DNA of 64,000 nt, taken from assembly GCA_945859605.1 (NCBI GenBank), contig OX243815.1:27532774-27596773 (forward strand), given 5' to 3'. This DNA comes from Lumbricus rubellus. Taxonomy: Eukaryota > Annelida > Clitellata > Crassiclitellata > Lumbricidae. The position numbers and the translations under genes are program-made. Shown here one piece after another: positions 34,143 to 44,838 of this stretch (position 1 is the stretch's first letter; the number at the start of each line of letters is the position of its first letter). Under the pieces are notes generated by a model that was given only the letters and a program-made list of their open reading frames with translations, did no database searches and was not told the origin of the DNA.

Positions 34143-36582
34143 TAGACTGGTCCAAAAAACTGAACATTGAAATATTTGAAAGGCATGTTGTTTTTTTTGT
34201 ACATCTGGTACAAGAAACCCACCGTGCAAAATATTAAAACACTGAGGCTATATCTTCAGGTCCCTCAATGCTGTCAAAGTTTTAGCATGCTTACTACATT
34301 GTAAACGGTGCAATATAACTGGCAGGCATCCAATCAACGAGCACTGAACCTTCCATTTTAGCTGTTAGCAATATTAGTGAATTGCCAGCATGAAAAGCAG
34401 CTGCAATTAGTGTTTAATTGACTATCTAGTGTCGAAAAAAAATATATAAGAATCCTGTCAGCATGTCACATTGTCGGTTCCGAAAGTCGAATTTGACCAT
34501 GAAGATTACGATGAAGCTCCGCCACCTGGGGTAATGCTTAATGTCTTCGCTCTTCGTCAGCGAGTCATTGAAGGTGCTGAATGTTGCAATTAATCTCAGA
34601 AATCTCTCTGCCCCATCATTCAGGACTTGGTCTGTAGGCCTACTTAAGAGAAAGATCCAACAACGTCTCCTTAATACAAAGAGATTTCATAAACCTCCGG
34701 CTCTCTGTTATTTCCTCTCCTTGTTTTCCTTAGGAACCTACCTCTTGCAGTCTAGGTTCTTCTTCTTTACTTGTGTCTTGATTATCTCTTTTCTCGTTCC
34801 TTAACTACTTCTTGGAGAAAAATAAGAACCCAGCAAGGTCAATTCCTAAATACCAGAAATGAAGCATGCATGAAAGTGTAGTAAATGCTGCCTTAGTGAT
34901 CTTCTCATTTACAGCGTTGTGTAAGTCATCCAGGAGAGCAAAGTCATTCATAGCAGCATCACAAGCTCTTGGAGCCACTATGCTGCAGGTACTGGATTAG
35001 ATCAGGACAATGAAAACAGCCACTTCTTAGATTATAGCTTCCCCGATCCTGGCTGGTTTCATTGGCTCAAAAATTGAAAACATAACGAGTTTGAGTATAC
35101 GTAAATGAACTTTGTTATCTGTCGTGCATTGTGGAGTGTGAAGATCCCCTGTTAGAAAATACAGAAGCAGCTTACACAGTTCTGGAGGTCTTCATGACCA
35201 CGATAGCTGCATCTTGGCACTTCCTGCAGTCATCTATTTTAGAGCCTGAAATGCACGGACTAGCGGACTGTTATGATGAAAGACCACTGTTGGTGATAAA
35301 CATTTGAATAGCTGGATATCGGGTCCAGAAGATGAGTCCATCACAACTGTGAAGACTGTATCCAACATAGACTCTGTTGTGAGATGTCTGTACAACTTAA
35401 AGTGTCTTAAACGCAAGAGAGGACAACAAAATACAAGACTGAACAGTTACTAACATCCGTACTGGATCCCGTGCCAGTGTTGTAAGCAGAAGAGTCAAAT
35501 AAAATAGCTTCAATAGGTTTTTCCAATGTCCATTCTTCATTGATCTTGACAGCGACGTTGGTCATGTCTGTTCCAGTAGGCTACCCGATGGAAGCTTGGG
35601 CACAGCAATGAACTCATCGAATTTGATATTTGGGCTTGAAATCAACAGTTATTGACAAAAGGTCAACTCAGTGTGAGAATTGTGGAAAAATAACTGGGGC
35701 TGAACCATGATTCACTTGGAATTGGGTTTTGAAAAACATACTTTACTATGGGGCTCTAAGAAAGACTGGGGGCTGAAACGCCCAGTAATTCACACCCTGG
35801 GCCAACCTATGTGCCCTCTTCTTTCTCCTGTAAGGTCTGCTACAGTTACCTTACCATTCCAGAGTGGAACTAAGAGGGCATCTTCTTTCTTGACTTCGTG
35901 GATGAAGGAATCTCTCAGATTGACGCTATAATGGTTCGTCTGTCAACCCTGGCATGCCAGAGTGAGTTTAAGAAATAGACGTTTGGCCATACAGTATTGG
36001 ACTGCAAATAGGATGTGTCTAGAAAGCCTGTTAAAAATAATGTTGCGGTCCAGCGTTGAAACCAGCTCAATTTATTGAACATCATGGGGGCACGTGCCCT
36101 AATACTCCCTTCGAGTCTCCTAAGGGTAGGCCTACTTATCATTGTTCTGAGAGGGGCAACCAACAAATTTATGAAAATTGTTCTTGAAAACATCAGTTTC
36201 CAGCCACATTAAGGTTGTCAGCAGCCCGATATTCAATGTAAAAATGAACGAAAAACCATTATATTTTGAATCCCATTTGGGGGGAGACCCCATGGTCAGA
36301 TCTTATCGGATTTTGGATATTTTATTCAGCAGCAAATCCTGAGAAGGAAACCGTTCAGAAAGCTTGTGTTATAATTTTTCCCAGGTCAAACTGCAAATTG
36401 CATGGACTATCAATATATAGCCCCAAAACCCCATCTTTGATGCTCGTGAGTGACCCCTTAATATTACAATTGTGACATAAAATTTCACACAGGTACTTTT
36501 TAGATCAAAATGAACAAATGTATCAACATGCCTCAAAAATCCAAAAGAAAAATTTTTTCCCATGCGAATTTGGACCAGTCTA
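34143..36582. mobile_element. hAT-like transposon with decayed transposase, 2440 bp
   Basis: The duplication atggatat lies at 34135-34142 and 36583-36590. Termini are TAGACTGGTCCAAA and TTTGGACCAGTCTA. The interior carries minus-strand remnants of a transposase-like protein (separate entry). Of all the hAT-like elements here it is the only one with recognisable coding remains. Confidence 0.88.
34860..35640 (-). pseudogene. remnant of a transposase-like protein
   Basis: Reading the minus strand from about 35600 gives DEFIAVPKLPSG, then after a frame shift VAVKINEEWTLEKPIEAILF followed by DSSAYNTG (about 35540-35470). Further on (35400-35240) come VFTVVMDSSSGPDIQLFK and, near 34900, HFWYLGID. 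These resemble blocks I recall from a widespread invertebrate transposase-like family with an FDTT..NTG motif and a GPSSGP..LFK motif; this is recognition from memory without a search. Stops and shifts show it is dead. Its DTT-like acidic position reads DSS here. Confidence 0.5.
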
Positions 36583-36590
36583 ATGGATAT

Positions 36591-37984
36591 ACTGTACAAC
36601 ATTACTTACCTCAAACCTATATGTGTGTGTAAGCTTAGTATACGGAAAATGACCTACAGAACTGATAGACCTAGGCAATTGTAGCATGTACTCAACTCTA
36701 AAACTCTAATGTGCCAGTACAGCCCTGATAGCAACATTTAGTTCGTGACATGCACGACTCCGGATTGATAATTATAAAAGACCAGAATCCTGTGCAATTT
36801 CTTCATATTTTGGGTGTTTTATCTCTTGGCGAATGGCCAGAGTATAGCCATGTAAAAATTATTATTGACTCGGTGTTTCAACCGAAAACAAACAAATAAA
36901 TTATTTTATGATAACTGTTGGATGATATTTTTCTGTATAATCTAGTTTTTTTCTTGTCAGACGGGGAGAAACCTGATAGGGGCAGAAATAATTAGATCGC
37001 CTGAATTGAAAAGAACTCACATGCAGAGAGTGATGCAAAAAAGAGGAATTAGCCTAGGGAATGAAGGATGTAAATCTAGATGGAACTGGAAGACGAGCTG
37101 TTATGAAAGTCGATTCCTATAGGCCTAAAAGGCAACTTAATTAGCATACGATCCATGAACCAAAAATGAAATTGCAGGGAGAAAAGCAGAGAAAATGTAA
37201 CACAGTAACTAAAGAATTGAATTAAAAAGCTGATAAAATATTAATGACAGAAGGCAGATCGGCGTGCAGGAATGAAAGAATGAAAACAACGGTAGAAAAA
37301 CGATGTAGAGTAGAAGTCAACAGACCTAGGCTACATATTTAAAAAACGGAAAAGTCGATTGGGCTGAAGTATCAATTTATTACTTATTATAAGTGTAAAC
37401 TGAACGACTGGATAAAGGAAGAAACGAGATAAGGAGAGTCGGAGCTCTACTTAATGGAAGAGGAGAGGCGATTGGAAAAACCACACTAAAATCGATGACA
37501 TTATTTCGAACGCCCCAGAACTTTTTTAAACGCGAAGTTCTACACAAAATGTGCAATCGCAAATGAATTTGTGCAGTTGCAAAAGCAATCTTGTGCAGTG
37601 AAAATCATTAAATCATTAGAGAAAACTGACTGCATCCGGTCTATAACCACGGAAGAACGAAATGGAAGGAACGACGTGTTTGTGCAGTGAAAAATCCGCA
37701 GAAAAGCCAGATTTCAGATGAATGACTAAGCTTATAGAACAAAATCATCAGATTTTATCGGCGGCGACTTGTCAAATTTTGGGACAAAAAATTTACGAAT
37801 GACTAAGAAAGGTCGCCAGAAATTTTGGATTCGAAACTCGAAAGCCACACGAGATTTAAATTGTTGGTTGTGCATCAAGTCAATGCTGGTTGTGGTTAAT
37901 CTTCTGAAGTTATAGGCATAATTATTATACTTGAGAGATTGAATCTTCTGTAACATTTCTCTATCTGTCTCTGGCCCTCTACCT
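36591..37984. other. no gene recognised
   Basis: AT-rich single-copy-looking sequence. Only short frames. Confidence 0.45.
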
Positions 37985-38085
37985 GTTCAATTCCGACGCA
38001 GTGTTCTCGCTGTAATCGGGAGCGCCTCTGAGTATAGAGAGGTTGAAGGAGCGCTATAGAAATGAAGAACTAAATAAAAATAAAT
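37985..38085 (+). mobile_element. SINE family 1, 3' fragment
   Basis: CGACGCAGTGTTCTCGCTGT, then CGGGAGCGCCTCTGAGTA and GTTGAAGGAGCGCTATAG, followed by an AAATAAA tail, match the 3' half of the SINE at 1575-1780. Confidence 0.75.
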
Positions 38086-39170
38086 TAACTTCACGCTATG
38101 ATCTCCGGTATATAGGTTACACACTCTGCTTCTATCTCCCACGCTCTCTGCATGCTTGCTGCACTCCGTCCTGTTCCTCATCATCCTCTCCGTCATTCTG
38201 CTTCTGCACATTTAGCCTATAGACGGAATAATCTTCGAGGTTCATGATAATTTATACTGACTTATTTATCTAATTATGATGAAAGCCATTCGATCAATTC
38301 TGATGATGATAAAGACAAACTCACGTGCGCCTTGCATTCACAACACATTCTTTATGCATGCAGATTGCAAATGCAGGTGCGCATATTTGTGTACGTGTTT
38401 AGATGAGGTGTGCAGCATACAAATATATTATGGCGAATAATAAGTTTTAACGAGTTTTGCGATGCATAAATATAATTTTATCACCCGGGAAAGCGGTCGC
38501 TATAAATGACAGCCTGACAGTTTGTGCATCTGTGTCATTTTTCGCAGCTGCATAATAGCCTATGCTGGGCCGGATTAACAAATGTGGGGGCCCTGTTCGG
38601 TAAAATTGTCTCTGTCATTTTTCGCAGCTGCGTATATATCTGGACTTATGTTACTGTAAATCAAACTGAATTAAAATTGTTAATAGTTGCATATGAATTT
38701 TAAAGGCGTAAGCATAGATGTAAAAACCGACAGAAACAGAATTTAAAAAAAGACAAACGTCGTTTTAATCTAAAAACTAAAAAACCGAAAATTACAAAAC
38801 CGAAACTGAAAATAATTTTAGACTACTTTGTTGCATCTTGAAATGCATTTTAAACTTAAAATTCTGATCTTAATCATGAGCAAATACAACAACTTTATCA
38901 CGAAGCTAACACTGATTAGGTTAAGTGATGTAAATCTACAGCAGTCATTTTTTCTTAGGCTATCACTTTGCTCTAATAAGAAATTGAGAAAATTAAAAGT
39001 AGATCTATTAAAATATTTTAAAATTTAAAATTGTGAACAAAAGTTCAGATAAGTTCATGTTGATCAACAAAAGTTAAAGTATTAATTAAAAAGTAAACTA
39101 AAGGCTAGTTGTGTACTAAATCAAATGTTCCACTCAAATTTTAACTTCGGCCCAATGGCCTGTGAGGTTG
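38086..39170. other. no gene; short direct duplication
   Basis: TCATTTTTCGCAGCTGC occurs near 38535 and near 38616, with a GGGCCGGATTAA word between that resembles a hAT terminus. No second terminus was found. Otherwise AT-rich without genes. Confidence 0.4.
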
Positions 39171-39770
39171 ATATTGTAGAGAACCTGGGTTTCCCCCTGA
39201 GCCGTCCCCTTGGATTTCCCCAGGCCATGTTCTGATAGGCTCCGCCTCCCGGCTTCTGTTCCTCGGCTTGTGTTCTCCGGCTTGTGTTCCCGGCTTCTGT
39301 TCCCGGCTTCTGTTCCCTAGGCTCCGCCTCCCGGCTTCTGTTCCTCGGCTTGTGTTCTCCGGCTTCTGTTCCCGGCTTCTGTTCCCTAGGCTCCGCCTCC
39401 CGGCTTCTGTTCTCCGGCTTCTGTTCCCGGCTTCTGTTCCCTAGGCTCCGCCTCCCGGCTTCTGTTCTCCGGCTTCTGTTCCCGGCTTCTGTTCCCTAGG
39501 CTCCGCCTCCCGGCTTCTGTTCCTCGGCTTGTGTTCTCCGGCTTGTGTTCCCGGCTTCTGTTCCCGGCTTCTGTTCCCTAGGCTCCGCCTCCCGGCTTCT
39601 GTTCCTCGGCTTGTGTTCTCCGGCTTGTGTTCCCGGCTTCTGTTCCCGGCTTCTGTTCCCTAGGCTCCGCCTCCCGGCTTCTGTTCCTCGGCTTGTGTTC
39701 TCCGGCTTGTGTTCCCGGCTTCTGTTCCCGGCTTCTGTTCCCTAGGCTCCGCCTCCCGGCTAGGACAAGC

Positions 39771-39778
39771 TATAAATA
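39771..39778 (+). promoter_or_regulatory. LTR TATA box
   Basis: TATAAATA directly downstream of the GC-rich LTR array. The same site is at 44422-44429 in the 3' LTR. Confidence 0.75.
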
Positions 39779-39992
39779 GAGGACGAGAGGGAAGGCAGTC
39801 GGTCAGCCGCAGTCGGTCAGCCGCAGTCAGTCAGACGCAGAGAGTTAGTCTGAGAGAGTCGTTGTGGAGTCCGCAGTAGTTCAGCCTGAGAGAGTCGCTG
39901 TGAAGTTAGTCGGTCAGTCTGGGGTTCAGTTCCGCAGTGATAATTAGACAGTCGTTGCGTGCTTTAATTACGTGCTGCTATCGTGAAGAGTT

Positions 39993-39998
39993 AATAAA
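39993..39998 (+). promoter_or_regulatory. LTR polyadenylation signal
   Basis: AATAAA about 220 bases after the TATA box. In the 3' LTR it is at 44644-44649, where it would end the element's transcript. Confidence 0.55.
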
Positions 39999-40184
39999 CT
40001 ATCGAAAAGAACTCTGTGTCTTCAGTATTTCTTGTGGGGAAAGACGTTTCTGTGACTCTGGTTCGACGCGTTGACGGCAGTATCGCGATAAGTCCTTCGA
40101 TATACCACGGAGGCCGAACTTACGCTCCAGGGGAGCGACACGCGTGCCTTACCACACACCGGCAGATCCTGATTTACTTTACAT

Positions 40185-40202
40185 TGGTACCAGAAGTGGG
40201 GT
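40185..40202 (+). other. primer-binding site
   Basis: TGGTACCAGAAGTGGGGT starts two bases after the 5' LTR; the TGG start complements a tRNA CCA end. The priming tRNA was not identified. Confidence 0.7.
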
Positions 40203-40244
40203 CAGGATTGAAGCTCTGCCGACGACAACCGAAGTCAACCGAGA

Positions 40245-43190
40245 ATGCTGACGGAAGACGACGAGATCACGATCCAGTATCCGAGGCCTGGTGAGATCCG
40301 CACCCCTGCCGATGTCTCTACGCCTGCAGCCCGCAGATCGTCAATGGAGAAACCGTCGGACCGGAACGTTTTGATAGAAGTACTCGATTCCGACGACGAT
40401 GAGACACCGGCGAGGACGACGACCTATCGAGAAAGGACTGACCGACTGGCTGCGAGGTCAGAATTGGAGGACCTTGGGAAACTGCTGCGAAGCCGACCTA
40501 CACCGATGAAACCCGGACGATTTGACGGGACCGGTTCGCTGGAGTCATTTCTGGTGCAATTTGAGGTTTGCGCCCGCTACAACGGATGGACAGCGTCAGA
40601 AAAGGTCGACCACTTACGGTGCGCGTTGGAAAAGGCAGCGACTCAACTTCTCTGGGACTTCGGAGCACAACCGAACGTAAGTTACGAGGAACTGGTGGAA
40701 CGTCTCCGACAGAGATACGGGACGGAAGGTCAGGCGGAAACCTTCCGTGCCCAGCTGTATTTTCGTCGTCAACGAGCGGAAGAAAGCCTGAGTGACCTGC
40801 TTCACGAGATTCGCCGTCTCGTCGTGCTGGCCTATCCCGTTCCATCGAATGAGACGACCCAGATCATCGCGAGAGACTCTTTCCTTGAGGCCATGCGAGA
40901 CCGTGAACTTTCGCTGAAAGTTCGAGAGAGGGAGCCGAAGACCCTCGACGAAGCTTACCGCACGGCGCTTCGTCTAGAAGCCTATCAGCGGACGAACGAC
41001 TCCGACGACCGCAGAAGGCCTTCCAATCGCGTTCGAGGGACTCAGGAAACCGACCTGAGTGCTCAGCTCCAGTCCACGCTAGACAAGTTCCTGACGACGC
41101 AACGAGACGACCAACGTCGATGGCAACGCGAGATGGAGACACGGATCGATCAGCAGCTTCGGGGTCTACGCAGCCAGGCCCCGATCGACGACGACGACCC
41201 GGGACGAGACGGTCGCCCTGGAGACCGCGACGATCGCCCCGGAAACCGCAGCTTCAGCGATCCACGCCAGGAAGGTTTGAGACGGGGTGTGACCTGCTAC
41301 AACTGTAACCGAGCGGGTCATATCTCCCGCAATTGTCGACAGCCGCGACGTCCTTTCCGGAACCGCGGGAACGACGCCGGAACGAGTGGAACTGAGGATC
41401 CGACGTCACCGGAACCGCCGGTGGCCATGAACCATACGACACGTCCGAGGTTGCCAAACCGCGCCAGTAACAACGCCGTTTACATCCGCGGCACGATCAA
41501 CGAACGATCGCAGCTGTGCCTGATCGACACGGGATCGGAAGTCAGCCTGGTTCCTGCCTCAACTGTCGAAGGGTTAGAACTACGTTCATGTAATCGTTCT
41601 TTGATGGCTGCTAATGGGTCAGATATTCGGGTCCTTGGTGAGGTCCTGGTCCCCATTAAAATTGGGAGAAGTTTTGATATCCCGACCACGTTTCTGGTAT
41701 CCGACCAAATTACCGAGCCCATGTTAGGCATGGATTGGCTCAGGGAACACCGCTGTAGATTAGGATTTGGTGTCGGTGCATTATTTGTTGGACGTAGGCG
41801 CATTTCTTTAGTGCGAGGTAACGGGTCCACGTGGTGTCGTAGGGTTATGGTTGCCGAGGAGGTCCTGGTGTCGCCCAAGTGCCAGAGCGATATTCCAGTA
41901 AGAACTGTGTATGGGGATTTGACCACGGTCGCTCCCGCTTGGATGACGGAGACCCAAGAGGTTAAACCAGAGGTTCATCTTGACCGTGTGGTGGTAGATG
42001 CTAAGACTAATACCCAGGTGAAAGTAGTGGACTTGGTTAATGTGGCTCCGTTTAGTGAGGCATTGTCAGCAGATTTGCCAGAGGAGGTATCTTCTGAGAC
42101 TGGAGATGTAAGCGATAGTGGAAAAGCGCCTGCGCTTGAGAATAGGCTTGAGACGGGAGATAGGTTATTTGTGGACCCGCCCATAAGGCGTGAATTATTG
42201 CCGCAGAGAAAGTCTGTGGATGGAGATTTAGATAGTTTAGCCTCGGCCCTGGTACTGCTTACGGTTTTTCTGAGCGTAATTTTCAGTGGTTTTCAGTTAG
42301 TGGAAGACGTCCCGATGGTTAATTTAGAGGCTATTTCTGTTGCCCGAGCAATCGTGAATATTGTTATCGTCAGACACGGGGCCCAATTGCAAATTTATTT
42401 GTATCAAGGGAAAAATTTTGATGGAATTCTTTTCCGGGAGCTTTGCAAACATTTGGGGGTTGATAAGGTTAGAACTTCTAGTTACCATCCGAGCGGTAAC
42501 GGGTTAATCGAACGCTTTCACCGTACCATGAACGCCATGTTGGGGAAAGTTATAAGCAGCCATCAGAGGGATTGGGACGAGGTTCTCCCCCATGTCCTTG
42601 CTGCTTATCGAGCTTCGTTGCACGACGCAACCGGATACTCATCAAACTATCTGATGTTTGGTCGGGAGACAAGAGCCCCGATTGACCTTGTCTACGGGCG
42701 ACCCCCAGATGATGGTCGACCTATGGCGTCGTATTCGGCCTACGTCCAAGAATTTGCCGATCGCATGGAAGACGCATATCGCTTGGTGCGCGAACACTTG
42801 AAGGTTTCTGCAGAAAGACGGAAACACGCTTACGACTTACGCGTCCGTCCTCGGAAATTCCTTCCTGGTGACCAGGTCTGGTACTACACCCCTCGACGCT
42901 ACCAGGGTCGGAGTCCCAAATGGACTCGAATGTACACCGGACCATTCGTAGTGGTCGAACAATGCGGGGACGTTAATTATCGACTACGCAAGACACGGAA
43001 TTCCCGACCATTCGTCGTCCACGTAGATAAACTGCGTCCATGCTTCGAGGAACGCTTGGACGATGAGGAAGGAGTAACCGCTCCTTTGCGTAGTAACGTC
43101 GACGTGGAAATTCCGCCCAGCCCTACTGGAGCCGACTTAAGCGGCAGACGCCCGCAACGGACGATTCGCCTGCCGGCACGCTATCGTTAG
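40245..43190 (+). CDS. Gag-protease-partial integrase fusion of a Ty3-like element
   Basis: 981 residues from an ATG 61 bases after the LTR. Domains: a retrotransposon Gag region (about 85-250, with GRFDGTGSLESFLVQF); a zinc knuckle C351-x2-C354-x4-H359-x4-C364; an aspartic protease with IDTGS (Asp428) and a downstream LGMDWL block; an unassigned linker; then the last third of the integrase core and a C-terminal GPF module (about 895-925). Reverse transcriptase, RNase H and the integrase N-terminus with the first catalytic Asp are missing. At the second catalytic position there is Tyr720, while the Glu756 partner 36 residues on is intact. The frame stays open across the deletion, so a Gag-protease protein could still be made. 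Confidence 0.88.
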   Translation: MLTEDDEITIQYPRPGEIRTPADVSTPAARRSSMEKPSDRNVLIEVLDSDDDETPARTTTYRERTDRLAARSELEDLGKLLRSRPTPMKPGRFDGTGSLESFLVQFEVCARYNGWTASEKVDHLRCALEKAATQLLWDFGAQPNVSYEELVERLRQRYGTEGQAETFRAQLYFRRQRAEESLSDLLHEIRRLVVLAYPVPSNETTQIIARDSFLEAMRDRELSLKVREREPKTLDEAYRTALRLEAYQRTNDSDDRRRPSNRVRGTQETDLSAQLQSTLDKFLTTQRDDQRRWQREMETRIDQQLRGLRSQAPIDDDDPGRDGRPGDRDDRPGNRSFSDPRQEGLRRGVTCYNCNRAGHISRNCRQPRRPFRNRGNDAGTSGTEDPTSPEPPVAMNHTTRPRLPNRASNNAVYIRGTINERSQLCLIDTGSEVSLVPASTVEGLELRSCNRSLMAANGSDIRVLGEVLVPIKIGRSFDIPTTFLVSDQITEPMLGMDWLREHRCRLGFGVGALFVGRRRISLVRGNGSTWCRRVMVAEEVLVSPKCQSDIPVRTVYGDLTTVAPAWMTETQEVKPEVHLDRVVVDAKTNTQVKVVDLVNVAPFSEALSADLPEEVSSETGDVSDSGKAPALENRLETGDRLFVDPPIRRELLPQRKSVDGDLDSLASALVLLTVFLSVIFSGFQLVEDVPMVNLEAISVARAIVNIVIVRHGAQLQIYLYQGKNFDGILFRELCKHLGVDKVRTSSYHPSGNGLIERFHRTMNAMLGKVISSHQRDWDEVLPHVLAAYRASLHDATGYSSNYLMFGRETRAPIDLVYGRPPDDGRPMASYSAYVQEFADRMEDAYRLVREHLKVSAERRKHAYDLRVRPRKFLPGDQVWYYTPRRYQGRSPKWTRMYTGPFVVVEQCGDVNYRLRKTRNSRPFVVHVDKLRPCFEERLDDEEGVTAPLRSNVDVEIPPSPTGADLSGRRPQRTIRLPARYR

Positions 43191-43813
43191 GTGTGTCACG
43201 AGCGACCTCTGCTCGTGGGAAACAGTGACAATCATAACGTGCTTTGAAAGTCGTGGAGATCTCTGACTCTGATTAACGTTCGGCAAGAGACTTGATTGCT
43301 AGAACAGAAGGTATCTGAACGGTTTAATATTATTGTGTGAATTTTATTTGAATCGTTTTTGTATCGCCTAAAAGAAAAAGGCGCTTTTTATGTTGGGCCG
43401 TTGGCCACTTGAATTCGTCGCATTGTATAGTCTGTCATGCGTTAATCTTAAGAGTTTTTAGAATTTGAGCCCGTTGGCCATCTGTTGTGTGGAATTTATG
43501 GTTGCGTTGATTGACACTGAGACATTTCGAGAGATGACTTAGATCGCTTTTAATGATGTATGATCGGGAACATTTATAGAGATTTTGTTTTGGCCCGTTG
43601 GCCATATTCTAGTAGAACAGTGTTGGTAACGAGGTCGAGGAGCGACCGGGGACTTTGTTCTATGGACTTGTATGGCTCGTTGGCCGTTTTGGAACAGTTG
43701 AGACTTTTTGGCCCGTTGGCCGTTTTGCGCTTTTGTTGTGGCTATTTTTCTGTTGTTGAGCCATGTGGCTCGGGACTGTTTTTATTCTGGGAATGGGGAC
43801 ATCCCCAATCGTA
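43191..43813. other. 3' untranslated part of the LTR element with a repeated 11-mer
   Basis: The motif GCCCGTTGGCC or a one-base variant occurs five times (near 43395, 43471, 43593, 43676 and 43711). No frame is supported. Function unknown; packaging or RNA export signals are possible but only a guess. Confidence 0.55.
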
Positions 43814-43825
43814 GTGGGGGGAGGA
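43814..43825 (+). other. polypurine tract
   Basis: GTGGGGGGAGGA (with one T) lies directly before the 3' LTR and is the expected plus-strand primer site. Confidence 0.75.
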
Positions 43826-44834
43826 TGTAGAGAACCTGGGTTTCCCCCTGAGCCGTCCCCTTGGATTTCCCCAGGCCATGTTCTGATAGGCTCCGCCTCC
43901 CGGCTTCTGTTCCTCGGCTTGTGTTCTCCGGCTTGTGTTCCCGGCTTCTGTTCCCGGCTTCTGTTCCCTAGGCTCCGCCTCCCGGCTTCTGTTCCTCGGC
44001 TTGTGTTCTCCGGCTTCTGTTCCCGGCTTCTGTTCCCTAGGCTCCGCCTCCCGGCTTCTGTTCTCCGGCTTCTGTTCCCGGCTTCTGTTCCCTAGGCTCC
44101 GCCTCCCGGCTTCTGTTCTCCGGCTTCTGTTCCCGGCTTCTGTTCCCTAGGCTCCGCCTCCCGGCTTCTGTTCCTCGGCTTGTGTTCTCCGGCTTGTGTT
44201 CCCGGCTTCTGTTCCCGGCTTCTGTTCCCTAGGCTCCGCCTCCCGGCTTCTGTTCCTCGGCTTGTGTTCTCCGGCTTGTGTTCCCGGCTTCTGTTCCCGG
44301 CTTCTGTTCCCTAGGCTCCGCCTCCCGGCTTCTGTTCCTCGGCTTGTGTTCTCCGGCTTGTGTTCCCGGCTTCTGTTCCCGGCTTCTGTTCCCTAGGCTC
44401 CGCCTCCCGGCTAGGACAAGCTATAAATAGAGGACGAGAGGGAAGGCAGTCGGTCAGCCGCAGTCGGTCAGCCGCAGTCAGTCAGACGCAGAGAGTTAGT
44501 CTGAGAGAGTCGTTGTGGAGTCCGCAGTAGTTCAGCCTGAGAGAGTCGCTGTGAAGTTAGTCGGTCAGTCTGGGGTTCAGTTCCGCAGTGATAATTAGAC
44601 AGTCGTTGCGTGCTTTAATTACGTGCTGCTATCGTGAAGAGTTAATAAACTATCGAAAAGAACTCTGTGTCTTCAGTATTTCTTGTGGGGAAAGACGTTT
44701 CTGTGACTCTGGTTCGACGCGTTGACGGCAGTATCGCGATAAGTCCTTCGATATACCACGGAGGCCGAACTTACGCTCCAGGGGAGCGACACGCGTGCCT
44801 TACCACACACCGGCAGATCCTGATTTACTTTACA
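43826..44834 (+). repeat. 3' LTR
   Basis: Same length and, by eye, same sequence as the 5' LTR, including the GC-rich array (about 43889-44413). Confidence 0.93.
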
Positions 44835-44838
44835 ATAT

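Larger units (their letters stand above)
39175..40183 (+). repeat. 5' LTR
   Basis: TG...CA termini. Positions about 39238-39762 are a GC-rich array of about seven units built from CTCCGCCTCCCGGCTTCTGT and GTGTTCTCCGGCTTGTGTTC pieces. The TATA box, AATAAA and a CAGTCGGTCAGCCG direct repeat follow. Confidence 0.93.
39175..44834 (+). mobile_element. Ty3-like LTR retrotransposon with internal deletion, 5660 bp
   Basis: Two LTRs of 1009 bases each (39175-40183, 43826-44834) look identical by eye and begin TGTAGAG and end TTTACA. Flanks share the 4-base atat (39171-39174, 44835-44838). A primer-binding site, one open frame, and a polypurine tract lie between. The frame lacks reverse transcriptase, RNase H and most of integrase, so the element cannot move by itself and would need a related full-length partner. 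Identical LTRs indicate recent insertion. Confidence 0.93.

Noticed and set aside
38535..38640. hAT-like terminus GGGCCGGATTAA
   Set aside because: No inverted partner or flanking duplication was found nearby.
39284..39745. Frames encoding repeated Pro-Ala-Ser-Val-Pro motifs (also 43763-44396)
   Set aside because: They lie in the GC-rich LTR arrays and are repeat translations.
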